36,006 nt of DNA from Streptacidiphilus anmyonensis (GCF_000787855.1 NZ_BBPQ01000082.1:1-36006), one strand, 5' to 3'; shown: positions 8,806-17,101, counted from the first letter of the stretch. Translations and numbers: made by a program. Notes: a model not told the origin generated them from the sequence alone.

Positions 8806-9576
8806 TCAGGGGGCGGCGGCCAGGTGCGGCCGGATGTTCCAGCAGTCCAGGGTGAGCGCGCCCTTGGCGTCGCGGAGCCAGCGGGTGACCGAGGTGTTGG
8901 CGACGGCGCCGGTGCGGGAGAGGTCGGTGAGCTCGCCCTCCTGGAGGTCGTCGATGACGTGCCGCAGCAGCATCACCACCGCGTCGTGGGCCACGATCAG
9001 GACGCGGCGGTCGGACTCCGTCTCGTACAGGTCGCGCAGCGCGCTGCGCAGGCGCAGCGCCACGTCGGAGTAGGACTCGCCGCCGGGCGGACGCCAGCGC
9101 AGTTCGCCGAGGAGGCGTCTGCGGGCGGCCTCCTCGGGGTGGCGCAGCTCGATCGCGGCGGAGGTGAGCATCTCCAACAGGCCGAGCTCGCGGTCGCGCA
9201 GCCGCTCGTCGGTGCAGAGCTCGGGCAGGGGCAGGCCCGCGCGGTCCAGCTCCTCGACGATGAGCTCGGCGGTCTCCTGGGTGCGCAGGTAGGGGGAGAC
9301 CCACAGGCTGTGCGGCAGGCCCTCGCCGCTGCGGGAGCCGATCCAGCGGCCGAGCGCGCGGGCCTCCTCGCGGCCGAGCGTGGTGAGGGGGAGGTCGGCG
9401 TCGCGGCAGCTGATGCCCACGTCGAGCGCGCCCACCGCCTCGGCGGCGTGGAAGGCCGCGTTCGCGGTGCTCTGGCCGTGCCGGACGGCGGTCAGCGACA
9501 GCGGGCCCGGCAGCGCGGGGAAGAGCCGCCGGGGCGCGGTGCGCAACGCCCTCGGGTTCGGGTCGGTCAGTGCCAC
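8806..9576 (-). CDS. Histidine phosphatase family protein
   Basis: A 256-residue phosphoglycerate-mutase-like enzyme. The phosphorylated histidine is H33 in VRHGQSTANA. Other catalytic residues are placed at R98 (SPYLRTQETA), E130 (DRELGLLE) and the second histidine H197 (VLIVAHDAV). The PGGES loop (164-168) is typical of the dPGM-like subgroup. The substrate is unknown; the branch includes broad-specificity phosphatases. It is located just downstream of the symporter operon on the same strand, but a hairpin between them suggests separate transcription. Confidence 0.9.
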   Translation of the reverse strand: MALTDPNPRALRTAPRRLFPALPGPLSLTAVRHGQSTANAAFHAAEAVGALDVGISCRDADLPLTTLGREEARALGRWIGSRSGEGLPHSLWVSPYLRTQETAELIVEELDRAGLPLPELCTDERLRDRELGLLEMLTSAAIELRHPEEAARRRLLGELRWRPPGGESYSDVALRLRSALRDLYETESDRRVLIVAHDAVVMLLRHVIDDLQEGELTDLSRTGAVANTSVTRWLRDAKGALTLDCWNIRPHLAAAP

Positions 9577-9617
9577 GTGTCGCCCCCTGGGGATCGACTG
9601 GCCCGCCGCGGGAGTGC

Positions 9618-9660
9618 GAACGGGCCGCCGTTCCAGTGTGCGGGAGCGGACGGCCCGTTC
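9618..9660 (-). terminator. Hairpin downstream of the symporter operon
   Basis: GAACGGGCCG (9618-9627) pairs perfectly with CGGCCCGTTC (9651-9660). The stem continues with CCG/CGG after a single bulged A at 9650. It lies 11 bases past the symporter stop. Confidence 0.7.
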
Positions 9661-9670
9661 TAAGGGCGCA

Positions 9671-11320
9671 TCAGGTGGTGACGGGGGCGATCACGTCCCT
9701 GCCGTGCTCCGGTCCCTCGGTGTCGCGGCCGACCGGCGTGTCCCCGACGTCGGACACGTAGTCGGCGGCGACGGTCTCGTCGAGGCCTTCCGGAGCCTTC
9801 GCGGCCTTCAGGACCAGAGTGAGCACGACCGCGACGGCGAGGTTGAGCACGAGCGCGGTGACGCCGATGTAGCCGATCTGGCCGATCACCGGGATGTTCG
9901 CCGAGCTGCCGCCGAAGTGCGAGCCGGGCTTTCCGGCGGCGGCGACGCCGTAGGCCTTCCAGGTGCCGTAGGCCATGCCCGCCGCCCAGCCGGCCAGCAG
10001 CGCCCAGCGATGGAACCAGCGCACGAACAGGCCGCCGACGATCGCCGGGAAGGTCTGCAGGATCCAGATGCCGCCGAGCAGTTGGAGGTTGATCGAGAAC
10101 TGCTTGTCGATGCCGAGCACGAAGCCGAGCGCGCCGAGCTTGACCACCAGGGAGACCAGCTTGGCCACCTTGGTCTCCTCGGCGGGGGTGGCGTCCGGCC
10201 TGAGCAGGTCCCTGTAGATGTTGCGGGTGAACAGGTTGGCCGCGGCGATCGACATGATCGCGGCGGGGACCAGGGCGCCGATGCCGATCGCGGCGAAGGC
10301 GACCCCGGCGAACCAGCTCGGGAACATCTGCTGGAACAGCTGCGGGATCGCCAGCTGCGAGTTGTAGCCCTTGACGCCCTTGCCGACGCCGGCCGAGACC
10401 GCCATGAAGCCGAGCAGCGACAGCAGGCCGAGCATCAGCGAGTAGGCCGGCATGACCGCGAGGTTGCGACGCACGGTGAGCCGGTCCTTGGCCGCCATCA
10501 CGCCGGTCGCCGAGTGCGGGTACATGAACAGCGCCATGGCCGAGCCGAGCGCGAGGGTGGCGTAGGCCCACTGCGCCTGCGCGCCGGGGACCATCGAGCC
10601 GCGCGGCTTGCCGGTGGCCGGGTTGGTCTTGGCCATGGCGGCGGCCGCGTCGTGGAAGATGTGGCCGTAGCCCCCGAGCCGGATCGGGATGTAGATGATC
10701 GCGACCAGGACGACGACGTAGACCAGCGTGTCCTTGACGAAGGCGATCAGCGCGGGCGCGCGCAGGCCGGAGCTGTAGGTGTAGGCCGCGAGCACCGCGA
10801 AGGCGATCAGCAGCGGCAGGTCCTTGCCGAAGCTGCTGCCGCCGCCGACGTGCAGGGTGTCCAGGACGGCCTGGATGCCCACGAGTTGCAGCGCGATGTA
10901 CGGCATCGTGGCGAGGATGCCGGTCAGCGCGACGGCCACGGCGACGCTCTTGCTGCCGTAGCGGCCGCGGGCGAAGTCGGCGAGGGTGACGTAGCCCTTG
11001 CTGCGGGCCACCGACCAGAGCCTGGGCAGGAACAGGAAGACCAGCGGCCAGGCGATGATCGTGTAGGGCACCGCGTAGAAGCCCTGCGCGCCCACGCCGT
11101 AGATCAGCGCAGGGACCGCGATGAAGGTGTAGGCGGTGTACAGGTCGCCGCCGAGCAGGAACCAGCTGACCACGGTGCCGAAGGAGCGACCGCCGAGGCC
11201 CCACTCGTCCAGGTGCTGGGCGTCGGCCGCCCTGCGCCAGCGGGCGGCGACGAAGCCGATCACGGTGACCAGCAGGAAGAAGAGGACGAAGACGAAGAGC
11301 GCGATCCAGTCGGTCTTCAC
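9671..11320 (-). CDS. mctP: Sodium:solute symporter, monocarboxylate permease (MctP-like)
   Basis: A 549-residue polytopic membrane protein of the SSS family, with about 13 predicted helices starting at DWIALFVFVLFFLLVTVIGF. The signature LGGRSFGTVVSWFLLGGDLYTAYTF near residues 43-68 and the helix PAAIMSIAAANLFTRNIYRD fit the family that takes up acetate, lactate, pyruvate and similar monocarboxylates with sodium or protons. The upstream DUF3311 gene overlaps it by 4 bases (ATGA), a pairing common in this subfamily, where the small protein is thought to assist the permease. The precise substrate is inferred from the subfamily, not shown. Confidence 0.85.
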   Translation of the reverse strand: MKTDWIALFVFVLFFLLVTVIGFVAARWRRAADAQHLDEWGLGGRSFGTVVSWFLLGGDLYTAYTFIAVPALIYGVGAQGFYAVPYTIIAWPLVFLFLPRLWSVARSKGYVTLADFARGRYGSKSVAVAVALTGILATMPYIALQLVGIQAVLDTLHVGGGSSFGKDLPLLIAFAVLAAYTYSSGLRAPALIAFVKDTLVYVVVLVAIIYIPIRLGGYGHIFHDAAAAMAKTNPATGKPRGSMVPGAQAQWAYATLALGSAMALFMYPHSATGVMAAKDRLTVRRNLAVMPAYSLMLGLLSLLGFMAVSAGVGKGVKGYNSQLAIPQLFQQMFPSWFAGVAFAAIGIGALVPAAIMSIAAANLFTRNIYRDLLRPDATPAEETKVAKLVSLVVKLGALGFVLGIDKQFSINLQLLGGIWILQTFPAIVGGLFVRWFHRWALLAGWAAGMAYGTWKAYGVAAAGKPGSHFGGSSANIPVIGQIGYIGVTALVLNLAVAVVLTLVLKAAKAPEGLDETVAADYVSDVGDTPVGRDTEGPEHGRDVIAPVTT

Positions 11321-11589
11321 GCCTGCTCACCCCCGCGGGTGGGGCGCAGCGCCTTGCGTCGCCTCTCCTCCCGGGTGAACAGGACGTAGGCGAGTCCGGT
11401 CATCAACGCGGACAGGATCACCCACATGAGCTGGTACCAGTAGAAGAACGGGATCCCGATGAGGGCGGGCTTGTCGGTCGCGTAGGAGTCGACCCAGAGC
11501 AGGGCCACGAAGGGCGCGGCCAGCAGCACCGCGCAGACCACGCGCACGGGTGTGACCAGCGGCGGGCGCGTTGCGGAGGGTTCGGACAT
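11317..11589 (-). CDS. DUF3311 small membrane protein, symporter partner
   Basis: A 90-residue protein with two membrane helices, VVCAVLLAAPFVALLWVDSY and GIPFFYWYQLMWVILSALMT, and a basic C-terminal tail (TREERRRKALRP). The FFYWYQL pattern is typical of DUF3311. The ATG at 11589 is preceded by AAGGGGGAG. The stop overlaps the symporter start, so the two are translationally coupled. Its role is probably in assembly or activity of the symporter, as inferred from constant co-occurrence. Confidence 0.85.
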   Translation of the reverse strand: MSEPSATRPPLVTPVRVVCAVLLAAPFVALLWVDSYATDKPALIGIPFFYWYQLMWVILSALMTGLAYVLFTREERRRKALRPTRGGEQA

Positions 11590-11877
11590 GGACGGCGGCT
11601 CCCCCTTGCGTCGTTGACGGTTTGTTGATCAACGGAACAAGGGGAATCTAGACCTTTGCCGCGGCCACGTCACGAGTGCGCGCTGTGGCGGGGTCGTGCA
11701 GATGTGCTGGGGGAGCCCGCGATCGGGGCGGGCGCGGGATGGACGCTCCCTTGATTGGGGCATTGGTCTAGTCCAAGCTGATCGTTGACGAAGTCTCTGC
11801 TGAGTCGGCCGCGCACGGCCGCTGGGCCGTCGCCGGTCGTGATCGACCGGTCGCGGTCGTCGGATGAGGGGGATGCC
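11590..11877. promoter_or_regulatory. Divergent control region, symporter operon / SARP gene
   Basis: A 288-base intergenic stretch between two divergent transcription units. It contains a dre-like DasR site at 11762-11777, a weaker half-match (GGTCTAGA on the minus strand) at 11642-11657, and a 10-base perfect palindrome GTTGATCAAC at 11624-11633 close to the symporter operon start. No convincing -35/-10 pair stands out in either direction. A purine-rich GAGGGGG at 11866-11872 serves the SARP gene. Confidence 0.5.
11762..11777. promoter_or_regulatory. DasR operator-like site (dre) upstream of SARP gene
   Basis: ATTGGTCTAGTCCAAG matches the dre consensus ACTGGTCTAGACCACT with 11 of 12 bases in the core TGGTCTAGACCA. 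It lies 101 bases upstream of the SARP regulator start and about 170 bases upstream of the divergent symporter operon. The 12-base core is the exact reverse complement of the core at 34107-34122. The match is seen; binding is inferred. Confidence 0.6.
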
Positions 11878-14800
11878 ATGTCAGAGAGGGAGTCGGCCGG
11901 TGGACTTCCCCGCGGAGGTCCGGCGGGCGAGCCGGGGCCGTTCGGCGCACGGCTCCAGTCGTTCCGCCGACGGGCAGGGCTCAGTCAGGAGGACGCCGCC
12001 TCCCGGGCCGGGATCAGCACCCGGGCGCTGCGCGACATCGAGCGAGGCCGGGTCCAGCGGCCCCAGCCGCGCACCCTCGAGCGCCTGGCTGAGGCCCTGG
12101 GGCTCACCGGAGACGAGCTGGCCGAGCTGCTGGCCGTCGCCCGCACCGGGCCGCCGCGCGGCGCCGGCCGGCCGCGTCTGCTGATCCTCGGCCCGCTCTC
12201 CCTCCAGCGCGGCCAGGCCCCCGTCCCGGTCACCAGCCCGATGTTGCGCCGCCTGCTCGGGCTGCTGGCGCTCAAGCACCCCGAGCCCACCACCCAGCGG
12301 GAGATCACCGACACCCTCTGGCCGTCGGGGCCGCCCAGTTCCCACCAGAGCCTGATCCACACCTACGTCAGCCAGGTCCGGCAGCTGTTGGAACCGGGCG
12401 GTCCGCGGACGGAATCGGGTGGCTCGCGGACCATCCCGCCGCCGACCGTGCTCCGGACGCCCACCGGCTACCGGCTGGAGGCGTCCCGGAACCAGATCGA
12501 CCTCGGCCTCTTCGACGAACTGCTGGTCCAGGCGACGCGTCTGCTCCGCGCGCCGGATCCCGGGGCGGCCTACGAGGCGCTGGCGCAGGCGCTGCGGTGG
12601 TGGCGCGGTCCGGTGCTCGCGGACGCGGACCCGGCGCTGCGCCAGCATCCGGCCGCGGTGGCGGCCAACGAGCGGCGTCTCAAGGCGGTGCAGCTCTTCG
12701 CCGACACGGCACTGCTGCTGCGCAGACCCGAGGAGGCCGTCCCGGTGCTGTGGGACCTGGTGACCGCCGAGCCGCTGCACGAGGGCCTGCACGCCCGGCT
12801 GATCCGCGCCCTCGCCAGCTGCGGCGAGCAGGCCGCCGCGCTGGGCGTGTTCAGCCGGCTGCGCGACCGGCTCGACGAGGAGCTCGGCATCGCGCCCAGC
12901 GCGGAGGTCCGGGAGGCTCACCTGGCGGTGCTGCGTCAGCAACTGCCCCTGGCGCAGCGCCCCGTCGATCCCGTCGATCCCTTCGGGCCCGCCCGTCCCG
13001 CCCGTCCTGTCCGTCCCGTCCGTCCCGCGTCGGCCGACCGCACGCCCGCGACGCACTCGACGGCGGGCCCGTTCGTCGATCCGCTCACCCACCCGCTCGA
13101 CGGCCCCCTCGTCGATCCGCTGACGGACGCCCTCGTCGGTCCGCTCGGCGGTCGGGCGGCCGGCCCCCTCGGGGGTTCGTCGACAGCCCTGCTCGCCGGT
13201 CCGATGACGGGCAGTCCGCTCCCGGCGCAGCTGCCCGCCAGAGCCGGCGCCCATGTCGGGCGGCGACCGCAGATGGAGGAGCTGGACGAGCTCGTCTCGC
13301 CCGACCCGGCCCGGCGCTCGCACGTGATGGCGCTGGTCGGCGCGCCCGGGGTCGGCAAGACCGCCCTCGCCATGCACTGGGCGCACGCGCGTCGCGAGCA
13401 CTTCGAGGACGGGCAGCTCTTCGTCGACCTGCGCGGCCACTCCCCGCTTCCGACGCTGCGTCCCGGCGACGTCCTGGGACAGTTCCTCCGGGCCCTGGGC
13501 GTCCCGCCCGACCAGCTGCCCGCGGACGAGGACGAGGCCGCGGCGCTGTACCGGACGCTGCTCGCCGACCGGCAGATGCTCATCGTGCTCGACAACGCGC
13601 GCGACGCCGAGCAGGTCAGGCCGCTCATCCCGGGCGCCCAGGGCTGCGCGGTGCTGATCACCAGCCGCAGCCGGCTCGCCGGGCTGGTCGCGAGCGACGG
13701 GGCCCGACGGCTCGGCCTGGACGTGCTCGACCCGGACGAGGGCCGCCAGCTGCTCGGCAGCACGATCGGCGGCTGCCGGGTCGCGGCCGAGGAGGATGCG
13801 GCCCGCAGGCTCGTGCAGGCGTGCGGCGGGCTGCCGTTGGCCATCCGGATCGCGGGCGCCAATCTGCTGGCCCGCAACGCCGGCATCGCCGACTTCTGCG
13901 CCGAGCTGACGGGTGACGACGTGCTCAGTCGGCTCCACGTCGAAGGGGACCGTCGCTCGACGGTGCGCGCGGCCTTCGACCTCTCCTACCGCGCGCTCCC
14001 GGCTGCCGTCCAGCGGATGTTCCGGCTGCTCAGCCTCATGCCCGGCGCGGACCTGACCGTGGAGGGCGCCGCGGCGTTGGCGGACACGACCCCGGCTGAA
14101 GCGGCGGGACTGCTGCTGAGCCTGACGGACGCCCATCTGGCGCAGGAACGGGCGGCGGGCCGGTTCGGGCTGCACGACCTGCTCCGCTCCTACGCCCGCG
14201 AGCTGGTCGGCAGGGAGGAGACGCACGCCGCCCGGCAGCGGCTCTTCGACTGGTACCTCCACCACACCGACGCGGCGGCCCGACTGCTCTACCCGGCGGA
14301 GCCGGCCGCGAGCCCGTCCGCCGGGAGCCGGTCCGCCGGGAGCCGGTCCGTCGGGAGCCGGTCCGCCGCGGGCGCGTCCGTCGCGGTGCCGCCCTCGGCA
14401 GGGCCGGTCTTCTCCGGCCAGGCCCGGGCCGCGGAGTGGCTGGACAGCGAGCGGGAGAACCTGGCGGGCGCCGTCCTCCAGGCGTCGGGCGCCGGCTTCA
14501 CCGATGTCGCCTGGCGGTTGGCGGAGAGCCTGCACAGCTACCTCTCGGCGGGGAAGTACACCGGTGACTGTCTCAAGGTCGCCACGGCCAGCCTCTTCGC
14601 CGCCATCGCCGACGGAGAGGTGCGCGCCCAGGCCGCCGCCCAGTTGCGGCGGGCCGAGTGCCACCGGGCGCTGGCGAACAACGCGCAGGCCCTGGAGCTG
14701 TTCGGCAGCGGGCTGGAACTCGCGCGACGGGCCGGCTGGCTGGACGGCCAGGCGCTGGCGCTGCGTCGCATCGGCGCGGCGCACCAGGAGAACGGCGCCA

Positions 14801-14991
14801 TGCGGGAGGCCTACGACTACCTGTCCCAGGCCCGTGAGCTGGCCGGCCGCGGCGACGGGCCGCGGACCGCCGCCGACTCCGCGGACCCCGGGCCGATCTG
14901 CTGGAAGCTCGGACGGCTGCGCGAGGCGGCCGAGCACCGTTCGCACGTGGCCGAGCTCGTTCGCGACGGGGAGCCCTGCCCCTCCGGCTGA
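11878..14991 (+). CDS. XRE-SARP-NB-ARC-TPR multidomain regulator
   Basis: A 1037-residue AfsR-like activator with an extra N-terminal helix-turn-helix. Order: XRE-type HTH (about 22-85, RRRAGLSQEDAASRAGIS), SARP winged-helix DNA-binding domain (about 100-200), bacterial transcriptional activation domain (about 210-360), a Pro/Val/Arg-rich linker (360-470), an NB-ARC NTPase with Walker A GAPGVGKT at 488-495 and a Walker-B-like LIVLDNARDA, then a helical/TPR C-terminal region (about 880-1030). ATG 11878 was chosen for the upstream GAGGGGG and the match to the XRE domain start. SARP proteins bind 11- or 22-base-spaced repeats and activate antibiotic clusters. This is the likely pathway-specific activator of the genes that follow; whether it senses a nucleotide or ligand is unknown. 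Confidence 0.9.
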   Translation: MSERESAGGLPRGGPAGEPGPFGARLQSFRRRAGLSQEDAASRAGISTRALRDIERGRVQRPQPRTLERLAEALGLTGDELAELLAVARTGPPRGAGRPRLLILGPLSLQRGQAPVPVTSPMLRRLLGLLALKHPEPTTQREITDTLWPSGPPSSHQSLIHTYVSQVRQLLEPGGPRTESGGSRTIPPPTVLRTPTGYRLEASRNQIDLGLFDELLVQATRLLRAPDPGAAYEALAQALRWWRGPVLADADPALRQHPAAVAANERRLKAVQLFADTALLLRRPEEAVPVLWDLVTAEPLHEGLHARLIRALASCGEQAAALGVFSRLRDRLDEELGIAPSAEVREAHLAVLRQQLPLAQRPVDPVDPFGPARPARPVRPVRPASADRTPATHSTAGPFVDPLTHPLDGPLVDPLTDALVGPLGGRAAGPLGGSSTALLAGPMTGSPLPAQLPARAGAHVGRRPQMEELDELVSPDPARRSHVMALVGAPGVGKTALAMHWAHARREHFEDGQLFVDLRGHSPLPTLRPGDVLGQFLRALGVPPDQLPADEDEAAALYRTLLADRQMLIVLDNARDAEQVRPLIPGAQGCAVLITSRSRLAGLVASDGARRLGLDVLDPDEGRQLLGSTIGGCRVAAEEDAARRLVQACGGLPLAIRIAGANLLARNAGIADFCAELTGDDVLSRLHVEGDRRSTVRAAFDLSYRALPAAVQRMFRLLSLMPGADLTVEGAAALADTTPAEAAGLLLSLTDAHLAQERAAGRFGLHDLLRSYARELVGREETHAARQRLFDWYLHHTDAAARLLYPAEPAASPSAGSRSAGSRSVGSRSAAGASVAVPPSAGPVFSGQARAAEWLDSERENLAGAVLQASGAGFTDVAWRLAESLHSYLSAGKYTGDCLKVATASLFAAIADGEVRAQAAAQLRRAECHRALANNAQALELFGSGLELARRAGWLDGQALALRRIGAAHQENGAMREAYDYLSQARELAGRGDGPRTAADSADPGPICWKLGRLREAAEHRSHVAELVRDGEPCPSG
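14308..14382 (+). repeat. 15-base tandem repeat inside the SARP gene
   Basis: Three near-identical units of GGGAGCCGGTCCGCC (14323-14367) are flanked by one degenerate unit on each side (14308-14322 and 14368-14382). They encode a repeating Ser-Arg-Ser-Ala-Gly linker (residues about 811-835) between the ATPase and TPR parts. Being in frame, copy number could change linker length without disrupting the protein. Confidence 0.85.
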
Positions 14992-15020
14992 GGAACGGCT
15001 GAGGAACGGCCGGGGAACGG
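14988..15020 (+). repeat. Three 11-base direct repeats at the 3' end of the SARP gene
   Basis: CTGAGGAACGG occurs twice (14988-14998 and 14999-15009), then CCGGGGAACGG (15010-15020). The first copy overlaps the stop codon. Eleven-base spacing is the geometry of SARP-family operators, but the heptamer is not the classical TCGAG type and no clear -10 follows. The remaining 288 bases up to 15308 hold a TACGGT at 15242-15247 that could be a -10 element without a recognisable -35, and nothing else I can support. Confidence 0.45.
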
Positions 15021-15308
15021 CGGCGGGTCCGGTGCGGCGGGCGCGGCGACATGACGGCGGTGTTGCAGGCGGCAGGACAACTGCTCGGGCAGTCGCCCCG
15101 GTTCTGCCGGTTCCTGCGGGCCGGATCCCTGCGCGGCGCGGGATCAGCAGGTCAGCGCGGGTGTGTCCGGTCGGCATCGGGCCTTCGGGGGCTGCCGGTC
15201 CACTCTGGTCCGGCTCCAGGGGCGCGACCAGACCGGCTTCATACGGTGGTCGCACCGCACGACCGTTCCTCATGCCGACATCACCCGCGCGAGCAGAATG
15301 AGACGACG

Positions 15309-16379
15309 ATGGAATTCGCGGCACCGACCATACGCCAGACCCTCCAGCAGGGCGCCGAGGTGGACGACTTCGTGGTCGCGCTCTACGAACGCACCGTCGG
15401 CCGTGCCGACTTCAGCCTGTCCGGGCTCGCCGAGGAGCTGGGCGTCCCGCCGCACCGCGCCGAGCAGGCGGTCGGCGTGCTGCGTGAACTACGCCTGGTC
15501 AAGTCGGCGGAGGGCGGCCCCGACCGGATGGTCGCGGTCAGTCCGGACGCCGCCCAGATGGAGCTGCTGGTCCCGCTGGAGCGGGAGATCCTCGAAAGAC
15601 GTCGCAGACTCGCCGGATTCAAGGGGCAGCTGAGTTCTTTCGTGGCGGCGTTCGAGAAGCAGGCCAGGACCCGTGCCGAGCCCGTGGTGATCACCGACGA
15701 CCGGGAGGAGATCGAGCTGCGGCTGCTGGAGGCCGCGCAGGGCTGCACCACCGAGGTGCTGGTGATGCAGCCCTGCGTGGCCCAGGAGACCCGCGAGCTG
15801 CGGCTGGCCCGTCCGCTGGTGCTGGAGGCGCTGCGGCGCGGCGCGCAGGGGCGGATCCTCTACCCGCACACCGCCCGCGGTGACTCCGACACCCGCGCGC
15901 ACATCGGCGAACTCCTGAAGGCGGGCGGGCAGGTGCGCAGCACCAAGGAGGTGCGCGACCGCTTCCTGGTCTTCGACCGGAAGACGGCCTTCATCCCGGC
16001 CGGCGAGGGCGACGCGATCGCCGTGGTCTACCAGGGCGCGGTCGCGGCCTTCCTGGCCGGACTGCACGGCCGGGTCTGGGAGTCCGCCTTCGACTTCGAG
16101 TCCGGCGCGGCCGGTTACGCCGGAACGCTGGAGGACCTGAAGGCGACCCTGCTCGACCTGCTGGCCTCGGGGGCCAAGGACGAGGTGATCGCGCGCCGGG
16201 TGGGCATGTCCGAACGGACCTTCCGCCGCCACGTGGCCACGATCATGCAGGACCTGTCGGCGACCAGCCGCTTCCAGGCGGGCGTGCTGGCCGCGCGGAC
16301 CGGCTTGGTCGACACGGACGCGAGGCCGGCCGGCCTCGCCACGGGCCCCGCCGAGGCGGCCACGGGGAGCGCCGCATGA
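15309..16379 (+). CDS. TrmB/LuxR-type transcriptional regulator
   Basis: A 356-residue regulator with two DNA-binding ends. An N-terminal winged helix (about 25-70, LSGLAEELGVPPHRAEQAVGVL) is followed by a short coiled coil (about 88-118), a TrmB-like effector domain of phospholipase-D-like fold (about 125-270), and a C-terminal LuxR-type HTH (about 275-330, LASGAKDEVIARRVGMSERTFRRHV). This layout is frequent in actinomycete biosynthetic clusters. ATG 15309 aligns with the family N terminus; the upstream in-frame ATG 15051 would add 86 residues of low-complexity sequence. The stop overlaps the next gene by 4 bases (ATGA). The likely second regulator of the cluster; its ligand is unknown. Confidence 0.85.
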   Translation: MEFAAPTIRQTLQQGAEVDDFVVALYERTVGRADFSLSGLAEELGVPPHRAEQAVGVLRELRLVKSAEGGPDRMVAVSPDAAQMELLVPLEREILERRRRLAGFKGQLSSFVAAFEKQARTRAEPVVITDDREEIELRLLEAAQGCTTEVLVMQPCVAQETRELRLARPLVLEALRRGAQGRILYPHTARGDSDTRAHIGELLKAGGQVRSTKEVRDRFLVFDRKTAFIPAGEGDAIAVVYQGAVAAFLAGLHGRVWESAFDFESGAAGYAGTLEDLKATLLDLLASGAKDEVIARRVGMSERTFRRHVATIMQDLSATSRFQAGVLAARTGLVDTDARPAGLATGPAEAATGSAA

Positions 16380-17002
16380 GCAGGTTCGACCAACTGGCCT
16401 CCACCGCCGCGGTCCGCCGGGTCCAGGAGGAGATGGGCAGCGCCACGGCGGCCGCCCGCCGCCTGCGGGAGCCCGCCGACGAGGCCGAGCCGCTCACCGG
16501 CTCCGAGGCCGACTTCATCCGCGGCCTCGACGGCTTCCTGTTCGCCAGCGTGGGCGAGACCGGCTGGCCGTACATCCAGTTCCGGGGCGGCCCGCCGGGG
16601 TTCGTCCACGTCCTGGACGAGCGCACCCTCGGCTTTCTGGACGTCAGGGGCAACCGGCAGTACATCACCACCGGCAACGTGCGCGGCGACGACCGGGTCG
16701 CCCTGCTCTTCATCGACCACGCCCGTCAGGCCCGTCTCAAGCTGTTCGGCCACGCCACCGCCGTGCCGGCCGGCGAGGATCCCGCGCTGGCCGAACTCCT
16801 GCGCTCGCCGCGCACCGACGGCACGGTCGAGCACCTCGTCACCATCCGCGTCGAGGCGTTCGCCTGGAACTGCCAGAACCACATCACCCCCCGTTACAGC
16901 CAGCGCGAACTCGCGGAAGTGCTGGCCCCGGTGCGGGAGCGCCTGGCCAGGCTCGAGCAGGAGAACGCCGCGCTGCGCACGGAGCTCGCCGCGTTCCGCT
17001 GA
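16376..17002 (+). CDS. Pyridoxamine 5'-phosphate oxidase-fold protein
   Basis: A 208-residue flavin-binding split-barrel (PPOX class) protein. The core runs from FIRGLDGFLFASVGETGWPY through DVRGNRQYITTGNVRGDDRV to ARLKLFGHATAV. The C-terminal 30 residues (REREL-like heptads, ARLEQENAALRTELA) form a coiled coil that is probably for dimerisation. Members bind FMN, F420 or haem and are often oxidoreductases or detoxifying enzymes; the cofactor cannot be told here. It is translationally coupled to the regulator before it. It may supply or consume redox equivalents in the pathway, or be a regulator-linked stress protein unrelated to biosynthesis. Confidence 0.8.
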   Translation: MSRFDQLASTAAVRRVQEEMGSATAAARRLREPADEAEPLTGSEADFIRGLDGFLFASVGETGWPYIQFRGGPPGFVHVLDERTLGFLDVRGNRQYITTGNVRGDDRVALLFIDHARQARLKLFGHATAVPAGEDPALAELLRSPRTDGTVEHLVTIRVEAFAWNCQNHITPRYSQRELAEVLAPVRERLARLEQENAALRTELAAFR

Positions 17003-17028
17003 CCGAATTCGGCAGCCGGTTTCGGGCA

Positions 17029-17058
17029 TTGAGAGGCCGCTTCGGAGATCCATACGCT
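17029..17058 (+). promoter_or_regulatory. Candidate promoter of the biosynthetic operon
   Basis: TTGAGA (17029-17034) and TACGCT (17053-17058) are separated by 18 bases, a fair match to the housekeeping sigma-factor promoter. They lie in the only real intergenic gap of the cluster (17003-17101). TTCGG occurs three times here (17008, 17021, 17041), which could be activator contacts, but the spacing is 13 and 20 bases, not the 11 or 22 expected of SARP proteins. GGAG at 17088-17091 is the ribosome-binding site for the next gene. Confidence 0.5.
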
Positions 17059-17101
17059 GGAATCGGCCAGGGGCTCCCGAAGCGAACGGAGACAGCGCGC
17101 G

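Noticed and set aside
9380-11389. A 669-residue plus-strand open frame opposite the symporter
   Set aside because: Asp/Gln/Arg/Gly-rich antisense shadow of a membrane protein gene, without domain or ribosome-binding site.
11624-11633. Perfect 10-base palindrome GTTGATCAAC before the symporter operon
   Set aside because: Could be an operator, but it is short and fits no regulator I can name; kept only as a note in the control-region entry.
11881-15324. A 1147-residue open frame on the minus strand opposite the SARP gene
   Set aside because: It is an antisense shadow typical of very GC-rich DNA; it is rich in Arg/Pro/Gly/Gln and has no recognisable domain, while the plus strand encodes a complete known architecture.
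17003-17101. TTCGG repeats as a SARP operator
   Set aside because: Spacings of 13 and 20 bases do not fit the 11- or 22-base rule; reported only inside the promoter entry.
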